From: Streptomyces sp. NBC_00102
GTDB taxonomy: Bacteria; Actinomycetota; Actinomycetes; Streptomycetales; Streptomycetaceae
DNA: 64,000 bases
Assembly (NCBI RefSeq): GCF_026343115.1
Contig: NZ_JAPEMC010000001.1
Span: forward strand, 4,793,501 to 4,857,500
Direction: 5' to 3'
The notes under the pieces are model-generated. The model did no database searches. It had not been told where the DNA came from and was given only the letters and a program-made list of their open reading frames with translations. Positions 16,934-24,159 of this stretch are shown piece after piece. Within the stretch, counting starts at the first letter, position 1. Each line of letters opens with the position of its first letter. A program made the position numbers and the translations under genes.

Positions 16934-17737
16934 ATGGGCAACCCGGAGGACGGGCGCATTCCGGAGAACTCCGAGATTCCTGAGAACACGGGGATTCCCG
17001 AAGGTGCGGTCAGGCCCGAGGAGCAGCGGCTCGGCCCGGTGCTGCGCCGCAGGGAACAGGTACAGCCCGGCACGACCGATCAGCGGCTGCTGGACTCCGA
17101 GGACGACTCGGAATGGGTGCACACCGACCCCTGGCGGGTCATGCGCATCCAGTCCGAGTTCGTGGAGGGGTTCGGGGCGCTCGCCGAGCTGCCCAGCGCG
17201 ATCAGCGTGTTCGGCTCCGCCCGCACCGCGGAGGACACCCCGGAGTACGACGCGGGCGTACGGATCGGCCGGGCGCTCGTCGACGCGGGCTTCGCCGTCA
17301 TCACCGGTGGCGGTCCCGGTGCGATGGAGGCCGCCAACAAGGGCGCCAGGGAGGCGAAGGGGATCTCGGTCGGACTCGGCATCGAGCTGCCCTTCGAGTC
17401 CGGACTGAACCCGCACGTCGACATCGGCGTCAACTTCCGCTACTTCTTCGTCCGGAAGACGATGTTCGTCAAGTACGCGCAGGGATTCGTCGTACTCCCC
17501 GGCGGGCTCGGCACCCTGGACGAACTCTTCGAGGCGCTGACCCTCGTACAGACCGGCAAGGTCACCCGCTTCCCGATCGTCCTCTTCGGCTCCGCCTACT
17601 GGAGCGGTCTCGTCGACTGGCTCCGGAACACCGTGGTCGCCCAGGGCAAGGCGTCCGAGCGGGACCTGCTGCTCTTCCACGTCACCGACGACGTGGACGA
17701 GGCGGTCGCGCTGGTGACCAAGGAGGTCAACCGCTAG
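16934..17737 (+). CDS. LOG-family (TIGR00730) nucleotide phosphoribohydrolase
   Basis: A 267-residue protein, ATG 16934 behind GGAGGGAGCAGG. The first 60 residues are a Pro/Glu-rich extension. The Rossmann-like core then shows ITGGGPGAMEAANKGA and, further on, VLPGGLGTLDELFEAL, the PGGxGTxxE signature of LOG proteins that cleave cytokinin-riboside or other nucleoside 5'-monophosphates into base plus ribose 5-phosphate. The Arg and Glu of the active site are in the usual contexts (FVRKTMF, GTLDE). Its place beside dapE and folP2 is shared with mycobacteria (Rv1205). The physiological substrate in Streptomyces is unknown. Confidence 0.88.
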   Translation: MGNPEDGRIPENSEIPENTGIPEGAVRPEEQRLGPVLRRREQVQPGTTDQRLLDSEDDSEWVHTDPWRVMRIQSEFVEGFGALAELPSAISVFGSARTAEDTPEYDAGVRIGRALVDAGFAVITGGGPGAMEAANKGAREAKGISVGLGIELPFESGLNPHVDIGVNFRYFFVRKTMFVKYAQGFVVLPGGLGTLDELFEALTLVQTGKVTRFPIVLFGSAYWSGLVDWLRNTVVAQGKASERDLLLFHVTDDVDEAVALVTKEVNR

Positions 17738-17770
17738 GGCGTGTGTCCGGGGTGCACCGCCGGCTCCCCG

Positions 17771-17805
17771 GGCGCCCGGCGGGCGCGTCACGCCGGCCGG
17801 GCGCC
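17771..17805. terminator. Terminator between convergent LOG and folP2-like genes
   Basis: GGCGCCCGGC (17771-17780) pairs perfectly with GCCGGGCGCC (17796-17805) between two convergent genes. Confidence 0.6.
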
Positions 17806-17830
17806 GTCCGAGCCGGCGCCCGGCTCCGGC

Positions 17831-18703
17831 TCACGCCAGTCCGCGCCGCGCCACCGCGGGCGGCCGGTGACCGGCGATCGACGCGACCATGTCCAGTACC
17901 TGCCGGGTCTCCGCCACCTCGTGCACCCGGTACACCTGGGCCCCCAGCCACGCCGACACCGCCGTGGTCGCCAGCGTCCCGATCACCCGCTCCTTGACCG
18001 GGCGGTCCAGGGTCTCGCCGACGAAGTCCTTGTTGGAGAGCGAGACCAGCACCGGCCAGCCGGTCGCCGTCATCTCGTCCAGGCGCCGGGTGGCCTCCAG
18101 CGAGTGCCGGGTGTTCTTCCCGAAGTCGTGACCCGGATCGATCATGATCCCGTCCCGGCGCACCCCCAGCCCGACCGCCCGCTCGGCCAGCCCCAGGGTG
18201 ACCCCCAGGATGTCCGCCATCACGTCCTCGTACTCCACCCGGTGCGGGCGGGTACGCGGCTCCGCGCCGCCCGCGTGCGTGCAGACCAGCCCCGCGCCGT
18301 ACCGGGCCGCGACCTCCGCCAGCTTCGGGTCGACCCCGCCCCAGGCGTCGTTCAGCACGTCGGCACCCGCCTCGCAGACCGCCTCGCCCACGTCGTGCCG
18401 CCAGGTGTCCACGCTGATCACCACGTCCGGGTGGCGGCGCCGGACCTCCGCGACGAAACCGACCGTGCGCCGGGCCTCCTCCTCGGCCGAGACCTCCTCG
18501 CCCGGTCCCGCCTTCACCCCGCCGATGTCGATGATCGCCGCGCCCTCCGCGACCGCCTGCTCGACCCGGGTGAGCGCCGGCTCGTCCAGGAACGTGGCGC
18601 CCTGGTCGTAGAAGGAGTCCGGGGTCCGGTTCACGATTGCCATGATCACCGGTTCGTGCGGACCGAATTCCCGCCGCCCCAGCCTGAGTGGACCGCTTCG
18701 CAT
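17831..18703 (-). CDS. folP2: FolP2-type dihydropteroate synthase paralogue
   Basis: ATG 18703 (MRSGPLRLGRREFGPHE) with AGGAGG eight bases upstream; 290 residues. The DHPS TIM-barrel is clear (MAIVNRTPDSFYDQGATF, IIDIGG, VISVDTWR, IDPGHDFGKN). The loop that in true DHPS reads GGESTRPG is GGVKAGPG here, and NDISG is NDAWGG. The same changes characterise mycobacterial FolP2 (Rv1207), reported to lack DHPS activity. The sulfonamide-target function is therefore unlikely, and the real reaction is unknown. Gene order (LOG, folP2, DivIVA-like, tag) agrees with the FolP2 assignment. Confidence 0.8.
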   Translation of the reverse strand: MRSGPLRLGRREFGPHEPVIMAIVNRTPDSFYDQGATFLDEPALTRVEQAVAEGAAIIDIGGVKAGPGEEVSAEEEARRTVGFVAEVRRRHPDVVISVDTWRHDVGEAVCEAGADVLNDAWGGVDPKLAEVAARYGAGLVCTHAGGAEPRTRPHRVEYEDVMADILGVTLGLAERAVGLGVRRDGIMIDPGHDFGKNTRHSLEATRRLDEMTATGWPVLVSLSNKDFVGETLDRPVKERVIGTLATTAVSAWLGAQVYRVHEVAETRQVLDMVASIAGHRPPAVARRGLA

Positions 18704-18812
18704 CCCGTGTTCCTCCTCGTAGATCGACCCTGGGGCCGAACCAACGACCCTAACCGTCGGCCCCGCATGGCACGATCGGACCCGGACTGATTCCGCCCGC
18801 TGGGAGGCGCAC

Positions 18813-19187
18813 GTGTTCTTGTTCCTGCTGCTCGCGATGGTCGTGGTCGTCGGGGCGGTCACCCTCGGCGTGGTCGGTGGGGGCGACCGCGCGGTGCTCC
18901 TGGACACCGCGCCCGAGTGCCTCACGGACCCGCTGCCGCTGACCCGCCCCCTGGTCACCAGCGACATCGAGCAGCTCCGGCTGCCGATGGCTGTACGCGG
19001 CTACCGCATGGCCGACGTGGACGAGGCGCTCGACCGGGTCGCGGCCGAACTCGCCGAGCGCGACGCCCGGATCGCCGACCTGGAGGCGGCGCTCTCCGGA
19101 GCACTCTCCCAGGGCGCGCCCGGAACCGACTTCCGTAAGCGCTCCTTCGGCGAGGAGCCGGGCCACGACGACGGAGGAGCCCGATGA
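18813..19187 (+). CDS. Small membrane protein with DivIVA-like domain
   Basis: A 124-residue protein from GTG 18813, with GGGAGGCGC upstream. One N-terminal membrane segment (FLFLLLAMVVVVGAVTLGVV) is followed by a cytoplasmic DivIVA-type element (LPMAVRGYRMADVDEALDRV) with its short coiled coil (LAERDARIADLEAAL). The RGYRMADVDEALD pattern is the DivIVA signature also seen in mycobacterial Rv1209. It may mark membrane positions or recruit partners; function unproven. Its stop overlaps the start of tag (ATGA), so the two are translationally coupled, and it is divergent from folP2 with 109 bp between. Confidence 0.8.
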   Translation: MFLFLLLAMVVVVGAVTLGVVGGGDRAVLLDTAPECLTDPLPLTRPLVTSDIEQLRLPMAVRGYRMADVDEALDRVAAELAERDARIADLEAALSGALSQGAPGTDFRKRSFGEEPGHDDGGAR

Positions 19188-19771
19188 GCGGCGGAGCCGA
19201 ACCGGGCCCGGACGGCGGGCTGCGCTGCCCCTGGGGCCTGAGCACCGAGGACTACCTCGCCTACCACGACACCGAATGGGGGCGGCCGGTCCACGGCGAC
19301 GACGCCCTCTTCGAACGCCTCTGCCTGGAAGCGTTCCAGTCCGGCCTCTCCTGGCTGACGATCCTGCGCCGCCGGGAGGGCTTCCGTACGGCCTTCGCCG
19401 GATTCCGGATCGCCGAGGTCGCCCTGTTCACCGACGCGGACAAGGAGCGGCTCCTGGCCGACGCCGGCATCATCCGCAACCGCGCCAAGATCGACGCCAC
19501 CCTCGCCAACGCCCGGGTGCTCGCCGAGTGGGCCCCCGGCGAGCTGGACGAACTGATCTGGTCGTACGCCCCCGACCCGGGCATCCGGCCCGCCCCCAAG
19601 ACGCTCGGGGACGTCGCCGCGGTCACCCCGGAGTCCACCGCGCTCGCCAAGGCGCTGAAGAAGCGGTCCGTACGCTTCGTCGGCCCGACCACCGCCCACG
19701 CCCTGATGCAGGCGTGCGGGCTGGTCGACGACCACCTCGCCGACTGCGTGGCACGGGGCGCCACCGGCTGA
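19184..19771 (+). CDS. tag: DNA-3-methyladenine glycosylase I
   Basis: A 195-residue Tag enzyme overlapping the preceding gene by four bases. The family motif is complete: LRCPWGLSTEDYLAYHDTEW near the N-terminus, GDDALFERLCLEAFQSGLSW containing the substrate-pocket Glu and Trp, and FVGPTTAHALMQACGLVDDH near the C-terminus, where the His and Cys fit the zinc site with the N-terminal Cys and His. It removes 3-methyladenine from alkylated DNA to start base excision repair. Coupling to a DivIVA-like membrane protein is conserved but functionally unexplained. Confidence 0.95.
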   Translation: MSGGAEPGPDGGLRCPWGLSTEDYLAYHDTEWGRPVHGDDALFERLCLEAFQSGLSWLTILRRREGFRTAFAGFRIAEVALFTDADKERLLADAGIIRNRAKIDATLANARVLAEWAPGELDELIWSYAPDPGIRPAPKTLGDVAAVTPESTALAKALKKRSVRFVGPTTAHALMQACGLVDDHLADCVARGATG

Positions 19772-19780
19772 ACCGGACCT

Positions 19781-19810
19781 CCGGGGACGTGATGCCGGTC
19801 ACTTCCCCGG
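19781..19810. terminator. Terminator between tag and enoyl-CoA hydratase genes
   Basis: CCGGGGA-c-GTGA (19781-19792) pairs with TCAC-t-TCCCCGG (19799-19810), with a single symmetric mismatch and a six-base loop. The flanking genes are convergent. Confidence 0.6.
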
Positions 19811-19839
19811 GGGCCGGCCCGTGAGGGGGTCCGTCGCGT

Positions 19840-20652
19840 CTACTTGCCGAGGTAGCGGGGCTTCTCCTTGGCGAGGAACGCCTTCACCGCGATGGTGTGG
19901 TCCTGCGAGGCGCCCGCCTTCGTCTGGAGTTCGTCCTCCTTCTCCAGCGTCTCGGCCAGGGTGTGCCCCGCGCCGTACGCCAGGGACGCCTTGAGCGCCG
20001 CGTAGGCCACGGTCGGCCCGTCCGCCAGCGCGCGGGCCACCGACGCGGCCTCGGCGGCGAGATCGGCCGCCGGGACCACCCGGTTGACCAGGCCCAGTCC
20101 GTACGCGTCCGCCGCGGTGATCGAGCGCGGGAAGAGGAGCAGGTCGGCGGCGCGGCTCGGCCCGATCAGCCGGGGCAGCGTCCAGGACATCCCGGAGTCG
20201 GCGGTCAGCGCGACCCCCGCGAACGACGTGTTGAAGGAGGCGGTGTCGGCCACCACCCGGTAGTCGGCGGCGAGCGCGAAACCGAAGCCGGCCCCGGCGG
20301 CGACCCCGTTCACCCCGGCCACGACCGGCTTCTCCATCTCCGTGATGGCCCGCACGATCGGGTTGTAGTGCTCGCTCACCGTGCTCAGCGCGTTGCCGCC
20401 GCCGGTCTCCTGCGCGGCGGCGAGCGAGGCGATGTGCTCCTTCAGGTCCTGCCCGACGCAGAAGGCGCGCCCGGTGGCCGTGAGCAGTACGGCCCGTACG
20501 GAGGAGTCGTCGGCGGCGGCACGCAGAGAGTCGCGCAGGGCGACCTTGGCCTCCGTGTTCATGGCGTTCATCGCGTCGGGCCGGTTGAGGGTGATCGTCG
20601 CCAGCCCGTCGCTCACCTCGTAGAGCACGGTGCCCGCCAGTTCGTCGGCCAT
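19840..20652 (-). CDS. Enoyl-CoA hydratase/isomerase (crotonase) family protein, PaaG-like
   Basis: ATG 20652 (MADELAGTVLYEVSDG) with AGGGGA upstream; 270 residues. Crotonase features are present: LNRPDAMNAMN, the oxyanion-hole segments GRAFCVGQDL and VNGVAAGAGFGFALAADYR, and ADSGMSWTLPRLIG. The FCVGQDL and DSGMSW contexts, with Asp as acid/base and no second Glu, resemble PaaG-type isomerases more than classical hydratases. It acts on an acyl-CoA ester, either in fatty-acid oxidation or phenylacetate-type degradation. No other pathway genes are adjacent, so the substrate is open. Confidence 0.85.
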   Translation of the reverse strand: MADELAGTVLYEVSDGLATITLNRPDAMNAMNTEAKVALRDSLRAAADDSSVRAVLLTATGRAFCVGQDLKEHIASLAAAQETGGGNALSTVSEHYNPIVRAITEMEKPVVAGVNGVAAGAGFGFALAADYRVVADTASFNTSFAGVALTADSGMSWTLPRLIGPSRAADLLLFPRSITAADAYGLGLVNRVVPAADLAAEAASVARALADGPTVAYAALKASLAYGAGHTLAETLEKEDELQTKAGASQDHTIAVKAFLAKEKPRYLGK

Positions 20653-20967
20653 GGTGGTGTCCCCTCGCTGTCCAGGTTCGGTGCCTCGCCAGGCAAGCAT
20701 GGCCGACGCCCCGCCGGGCCGACATGTGACCTGCGTCTAACGATTGGCTCTCACCTGGGGCCGCGAGGGGGCGAAGTATCGCAGCCGGATCGCCGAATTG
20801 GGTGGTTTTGGTGGTGTGCGTTGCGCAAGCGATGCCGATCGATGTTGGTCATCGGGGTGTCACATGCGGGATAATGACCTGGAAGCAATGTGTTCGATGC
20901 CGGTGAGGCAGCGCCTGTCATGGGGCCGCCGGTTGCGATTGAGCTGGTTTCAGGAAGGGGAACGAGC
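20653..20967. other. Intergenic region upstream of the DUF3117 gene
   Basis: 315 bp between divergent genes, less GC-rich than the surroundings. A possible promoter for the plus-strand gene is TTGGTC (20845-20850) with GATAAT at 20870-20875; the 19-base spacer is longer than ideal. No gene or strong hairpin is seen. Confidence 0.4.
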
Positions 20968-21135
20968 ATGGCGGCCATGAAGCCGCGGACGGGCGACGGC
21001 CCGCTCGAGGTGACAAAGGAGGGGCGGGGCATCGTCATGCGAGTTCCGCTCGAAGGCGGCGGTCGGCTTGTTGTCGAGCTGACTCCGGACGAGGCAGACG
21101 CGCTCGGCGACGCGCTCAAGAAGGTTGTCGGCTGA
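20968..21135 (+). CDS. DUF3117 small conserved actinobacterial protein
   Basis: ATG 20968 (MAAMKPRTGDGPLEVTKEGR) follows GGAAGGGGAACGAGC; 55 residues. The sequence MKPRTGDGPLEVTKEGRGIV and the closing LVVELTPDEADALGDALKKV are the whole DUF3117 domain, almost invariant across Actinobacteria (Rv1211 in M. tuberculosis). It is a small soluble beta-plus-helix protein with no known activity. It stands alone between the crotonase and the O-methyltransferase, upstream of the sigE block, as in mycobacteria. Confidence 0.9.
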   Translation: MAAMKPRTGDGPLEVTKEGRGIVMRVPLEGGGRLVVELTPDEADALGDALKKVVG

Positions 21136-21292
21136 CCTTCTGCGCGCCCACACTTCACTTCTGCCCCGGCACGGGTTTCCGCGCCGGGGCAGAAGCGTGT
21201 CCGGAGCAGAGGCGTGCCCGGGGGCGGGAGCGTGTCCGGGGGCGGGACGGTGTCCGGAACGGAGTCGTGTCCGGGGCCCGATCCGGGGTGCC

Positions 21293-21958
21293 TCAGCCGC
21301 GCCGGACCGCGCAGAGCAGCCCGTCGCCGACCGGGAGCAGCGTGGACATCAGCTCCTGGCTCTCCCGCACCGCCCGCAGCAGCTCCCGGATGCGCTGCAC
21401 CTCGGCGGGCTGGGCCGCGGCGTCGACCGTACGGCCGTCCGCGAAGACCCCCTCGAAGCAGACGACCCCGCCGCGCCGGAGCAGCCGCAACGATTCGGCC
21501 AGGTACTCCAGGCTCTCCAGCCGGTCGCCGTCGCAGAAGACCAGGTCGTAACCGCCGTCCGCGAGGCGCGGCAGCACGTCCAGCGCGCGTCCGGGGATGA
21601 AGCGCGCCTTGTTGGTGGCGAAGCCGGCGGAGCGGAACGCCTCACGGGCGAACTGCTGCCGTTCGGGCTCGGGATCGACCGTGGTCAGGACCCCGTCCGG
21701 GCGCATCCCGTTCAGCAGGTAGATGCCGGACACGCCGGTGCCGGTGCCGATTTCCGCCACCGCTTTGGCGTCCGCCGCGGCGGCGAGCAGCCGCAGCGCG
21801 GCTCCCGTGCCGGGGGAGACCGAGCGGATCCCGAACGACCTGGACCGCTCGCGGGCCAGGTACAGAGCCTCGTCCTCGGGGACAAAGGCGTCGGCGAACG
21901 CCCAGCTCGTCTGCCGGTTGGCGGTAATGACCCTCTCCTGTCCCCTTAGTTGGCGCAA
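21293..21958 (-). CDS. SAM-dependent O-methyltransferase
   Basis: About 221 residues. The SAM-binding motif I is AVAEIGTGTGVSGIYLL, followed by TTVDPEPERQQFAREAF (acidic ribose ligand) and YDLVFCDGDRLES (metal/substrate region), the layout of class I catechol-O-methyltransferase-like enzymes. Conserved N-terminal ITANRQTSWAFADAF supports a start close to the given TTG at 21958; no ATG or GTG and no clear Shine-Dalgarno is available upstream of that block, so the start is uncertain. It lies divergent from the ECF sigma gene, exactly as Rv1220c does relative to mycobacterial sigE. Substrate unknown. Confidence 0.85.
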   Translation of the reverse strand: MRQLRGQERVITANRQTSWAFADAFVPEDEALYLARERSRSFGIRSVSPGTGAALRLLAAAADAKAVAEIGTGTGVSGIYLLNGMRPDGVLTTVDPEPERQQFAREAFRSAGFATNKARFIPGRALDVLPRLADGGYDLVFCDGDRLESLEYLAESLRLLRRGGVVCFEGVFADGRTVDAAAQPAEVQRIRELLRAVRESQELMSTLLPVGDGLLCAVRRG

Positions 21959-22138
21959 CGGTGACTGTATCCGCTGCGCAGGGGAACCCGCAGATGGGAC
22001 CGGACGTTGGGGAGAGAGAGGGGAAAGCGCCCGAAGGGGGCCCGCGGATCGGGCTCACCGGACCGGCACGAGCAGGCCCCGGGCATGGCCCGGCCCCTTG
22101 CGAAAAAGGCTTATACGGAGCTAACGGGCGAGGTGGCT

Positions 22139-22900
22139 ATGGTAGGGGCTCCACTGGACACCACCAGAGCCGACAGGGGAGGTGCGGCTGCGCCTGGGGA
22201 TCGGGGAGGAGCGCTGCGGCGCTTTCTCAGGTCGGCGGGTGAGCCGAAATCCGTGACCAACAACGCTGACCGTTCTTCCAACGATTCCGCAACGACCGCG
22301 ACCTTCGCCTCCGACACGGAATCCCCGGCGTGGACCCCGCCCTCATGGGAAGAGATCGTCAGCACCCACAGCGGTCGCGTGTACCGACTCGCGTACCGGC
22401 TGACGGGCAACCAGCACGATGCGGAGGACCTCACCCAAGAGGTGTTCGTCCGCGTCTTCCGGTCGCTGTCGACGTACACCCCCGGCACCTTCGAGGGCTG
22501 GCTGCACCGCATCACCACCAACCTCTTCCTCGACATGGTCCGCCGCAAGCAGCGGATCCGTTTCGACTCCCTCGGGGACGACGCCGCCGAACGGCTGCCC
22601 AGCCGTGAGCCGTCGCCTCAGCAGGCGTTCAACGACACCCACTTCGACGCGGACGTGCAGCAGGCGCTGGACACCCTCGCCCCCGAGTTCCGTGCCGCCG
22701 TGGTGCTCTGCGACATCGAGGGTCTGAGCTACGAGGAGATCGCAGCCACGCTCGGGGTCAAGCTGGGCACCGTGCGAAGCCGTATCCACCGAGGCCGATC
22801 GCATCTGCGCAAGGCGCTCAAGCACCGGTCTCCCGAAGCCCGCGCCGAACAGCGCTCCCTGGCGGGCGCCGTCCTCGCGGGGGAGGGCGGAACGACGTGA
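22139..22900 (+). CDS. sigE: ECF RNA polymerase sigma factor, SigE orthologue by synteny
   Basis: ATG 22139 ([14 protein letters not shown]) gives 253 residues; GTG 22254 ([12 protein letters not shown]) is a real alternative. Region 2 is [20 protein letters not shown]...[14 protein letters not shown] and region 2.4/3 [20 protein letters not shown]. Region 4 is [20 protein letters not shown] with [20 protein letters not shown]. It should direct RNA polymerase to envelope-stress promoters. The neighbours anti-sigma, htrA and tatB match the mycobacterial sigE-rseA-htrA-tatB order; the SigE name rests on that and is not the Streptomyces CseBC-controlled sigE. The gene overlaps its anti-sigma gene by four bases. 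Confidence 0.9.
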   Translation: MVGAPLDTTRADRGGAAAPGDRGGALRRFLRSAGEPKSVTNNADRSSNDSATTATFASDTESPAWTPPSWEEIVSTHSGRVYRLAYRLTGNQHDAEDLTQEVFVRVFRSLSTYTPGTFEGWLHRITTNLFLDMVRRKQRIRFDSLGDDAAERLPSREPSPQQAFNDTHFDADVQQALDTLAPEFRAAVVLCDIEGLSYEEIAATLGVKLGTVRSRIHRGRSHLRKALKHRSPEARAEQRSLAGAVLAGEGGTT

Positions 22901-23925
22901 CACCCACAGGCCCCACCCCTGCCGAGCAGCACTTGGGGGACCGGCTCGCCGCCCTGGTCGACGGCGAGCTCAAACACGACGCCCGCGAACGCGTCCTCGC
23001 CCACCTCGCCACCTGCGCCCGCTGCAAGGCGGAAGCGGACGCCCAACGCCGGGTCAAGTCCGTGTTCGCGCAGACGGCTCCCCCCTCACCCACCGAGGGC
23101 TTCCTCGCCCGGCTCCAGGGTCTCCCCGGCGGCACCGGCAGCGAAGACGGAACCCGGCGCGGGCCCTTCGGCCCCGACGGCCGGCCGGTGGACGACTTCC
23201 GCCTGCCGACGGGACGTCCCCCCGGCGGCCGTCGTACGGAGCGGACCCCCTCGCCGCTGGACGGCTTCGGGTACCTCCCCACCGCGCACGGATCGGGCAC
23301 CGTCCTGCCCGGCGGCTCCGGCTTCCGCATACACGAGGTGGCACGGGAGGGCGACCGTTCCCCGTGGCGCAGCCGCCGGTTCGCGTTCGCCGCCGCCAGC
23401 GCCGTCTCGCTGGCGGCCATCGCGCTCGGGGGTGCCGTCCCGGTGGGCGACGCCTTCGACGCCCCGTTGCGGGCCGAGGGCACCGGGTCCGCGACGACCC
23501 CGCTCGACGCCGACGAGCGCGCGGCGAGCGGGATCTCCGCCGCCAGCCGCGGCAGTGCGCAGGGCGGCGCGCTCTCCGTGGAGGACCGTTCCGGCGCCGC
23601 GCCCACCTCCGGCGCCCCCGCGGGGCTCGCCGGCGTCGGCACGCAGTCGCTCTCCGGCACGGGCACCGAGACCCTCTTCGGGACCGGGCAGGAGTACGCG
23701 CAGCCGACGAGGAAGGTCTCGCTGGCCTCGCTGATATGTCCCAGCACGGCGTCCCCGCTCCTGGCGCCGCTGTACCCCGCCGCGGCCGCGCAGCCGAAGG
23801 TCACCGGGTCCGCCACACCCGCCGCCCCGTCCCCGTCGGCCGCCACGTCGTCGGCCGCCCCGTCCCCGTCCGGCTCCGCCACGCCGCTCTCGGCACTGCC
23901 GTCGCCGCAGCAGGCGCTGCGCTGA
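22897..23925 (+). CDS. Zinc-type anti-sigma factor, membrane anchored
   Basis: GTG 22897 overlaps the sigma stop (GTGA); 342 residues. The N-terminal zinc-finger anti-sigma domain has H36, C40 and C43 in [20 protein letters not shown] Pro/Gly-rich stretch follows, then one membrane segment ([20 protein letters not shown], about 165-185) and a long extracytoplasmic Ser/Ala/Pro-rich tail ending SPQQALR. It should bind and hold the ECF sigma factor; the HxxxCxxC centre suggests redox or zinc sensitivity as in ZAS proteins. It resembles mycobacterial RseA in position, but that protein lacks the membrane segment, so release could involve proteolysis here. Confidence 0.85.
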   Translation: MTPTGPTPAEQHLGDRLAALVDGELKHDARERVLAHLATCARCKAEADAQRRVKSVFAQTAPPSPTEGFLARLQGLPGGTGSEDGTRRGPFGPDGRPVDDFRLPTGRPPGGRRTERTPSPLDGFGYLPTAHGSGTVLPGGSGFRIHEVAREGDRSPWRSRRFAFAAASAVSLAAIALGGAVPVGDAFDAPLRAEGTGSATTPLDADERAASGISAASRGSAQGGALSVEDRSGAAPTSGAPAGLAGVGTQSLSGTGTETLFGTGQEYAQPTRKVSLASLICPSTASPLLAPLYPAAAAQPKVTGSATPAAPSPSAATSSAAPSPSGSATPLSALPSPQQALR

Positions 23926-23962
23926 CCCCTTCCCGCGCCGGTCGTGTCCCGGCCGGCGGGGC

Positions 23963-24033
23963 TGGGCCGTGTTGTGAAAGTCCGGTCTGTCAGGCCCTCC
24001 GGGCGGACGGCGCCACTTTCCCAACACGGCCCA
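23963..24033. repeat. 71-bp element with 18-bp inverted ends (MITE-like or terminator)
   Basis: TGGGCCGTGTTGTGAAAG (23963-23980) is the inverted copy of CTTTCCCAACACGGCCCA (24016-24033) with one mismatch. The ends look like transposon terminal repeats and the internal 35 bp carries no gene. It lies between the anti-sigma and htrA genes and may also terminate the sigE transcript. Confidence 0.55.
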
Positions 24034-24159
24034 CGTCCCCCGGTGTACCGGCGGCCCGCACGGGCCGCCTCACCACCCGCTCCCCACCGTCTCCGCTCGG
24101 CCCGCCCAAAACCTGGTTGAATTCCGGTCGGAACGCTCCGGGGAGGGCGTGCGGAGGCC

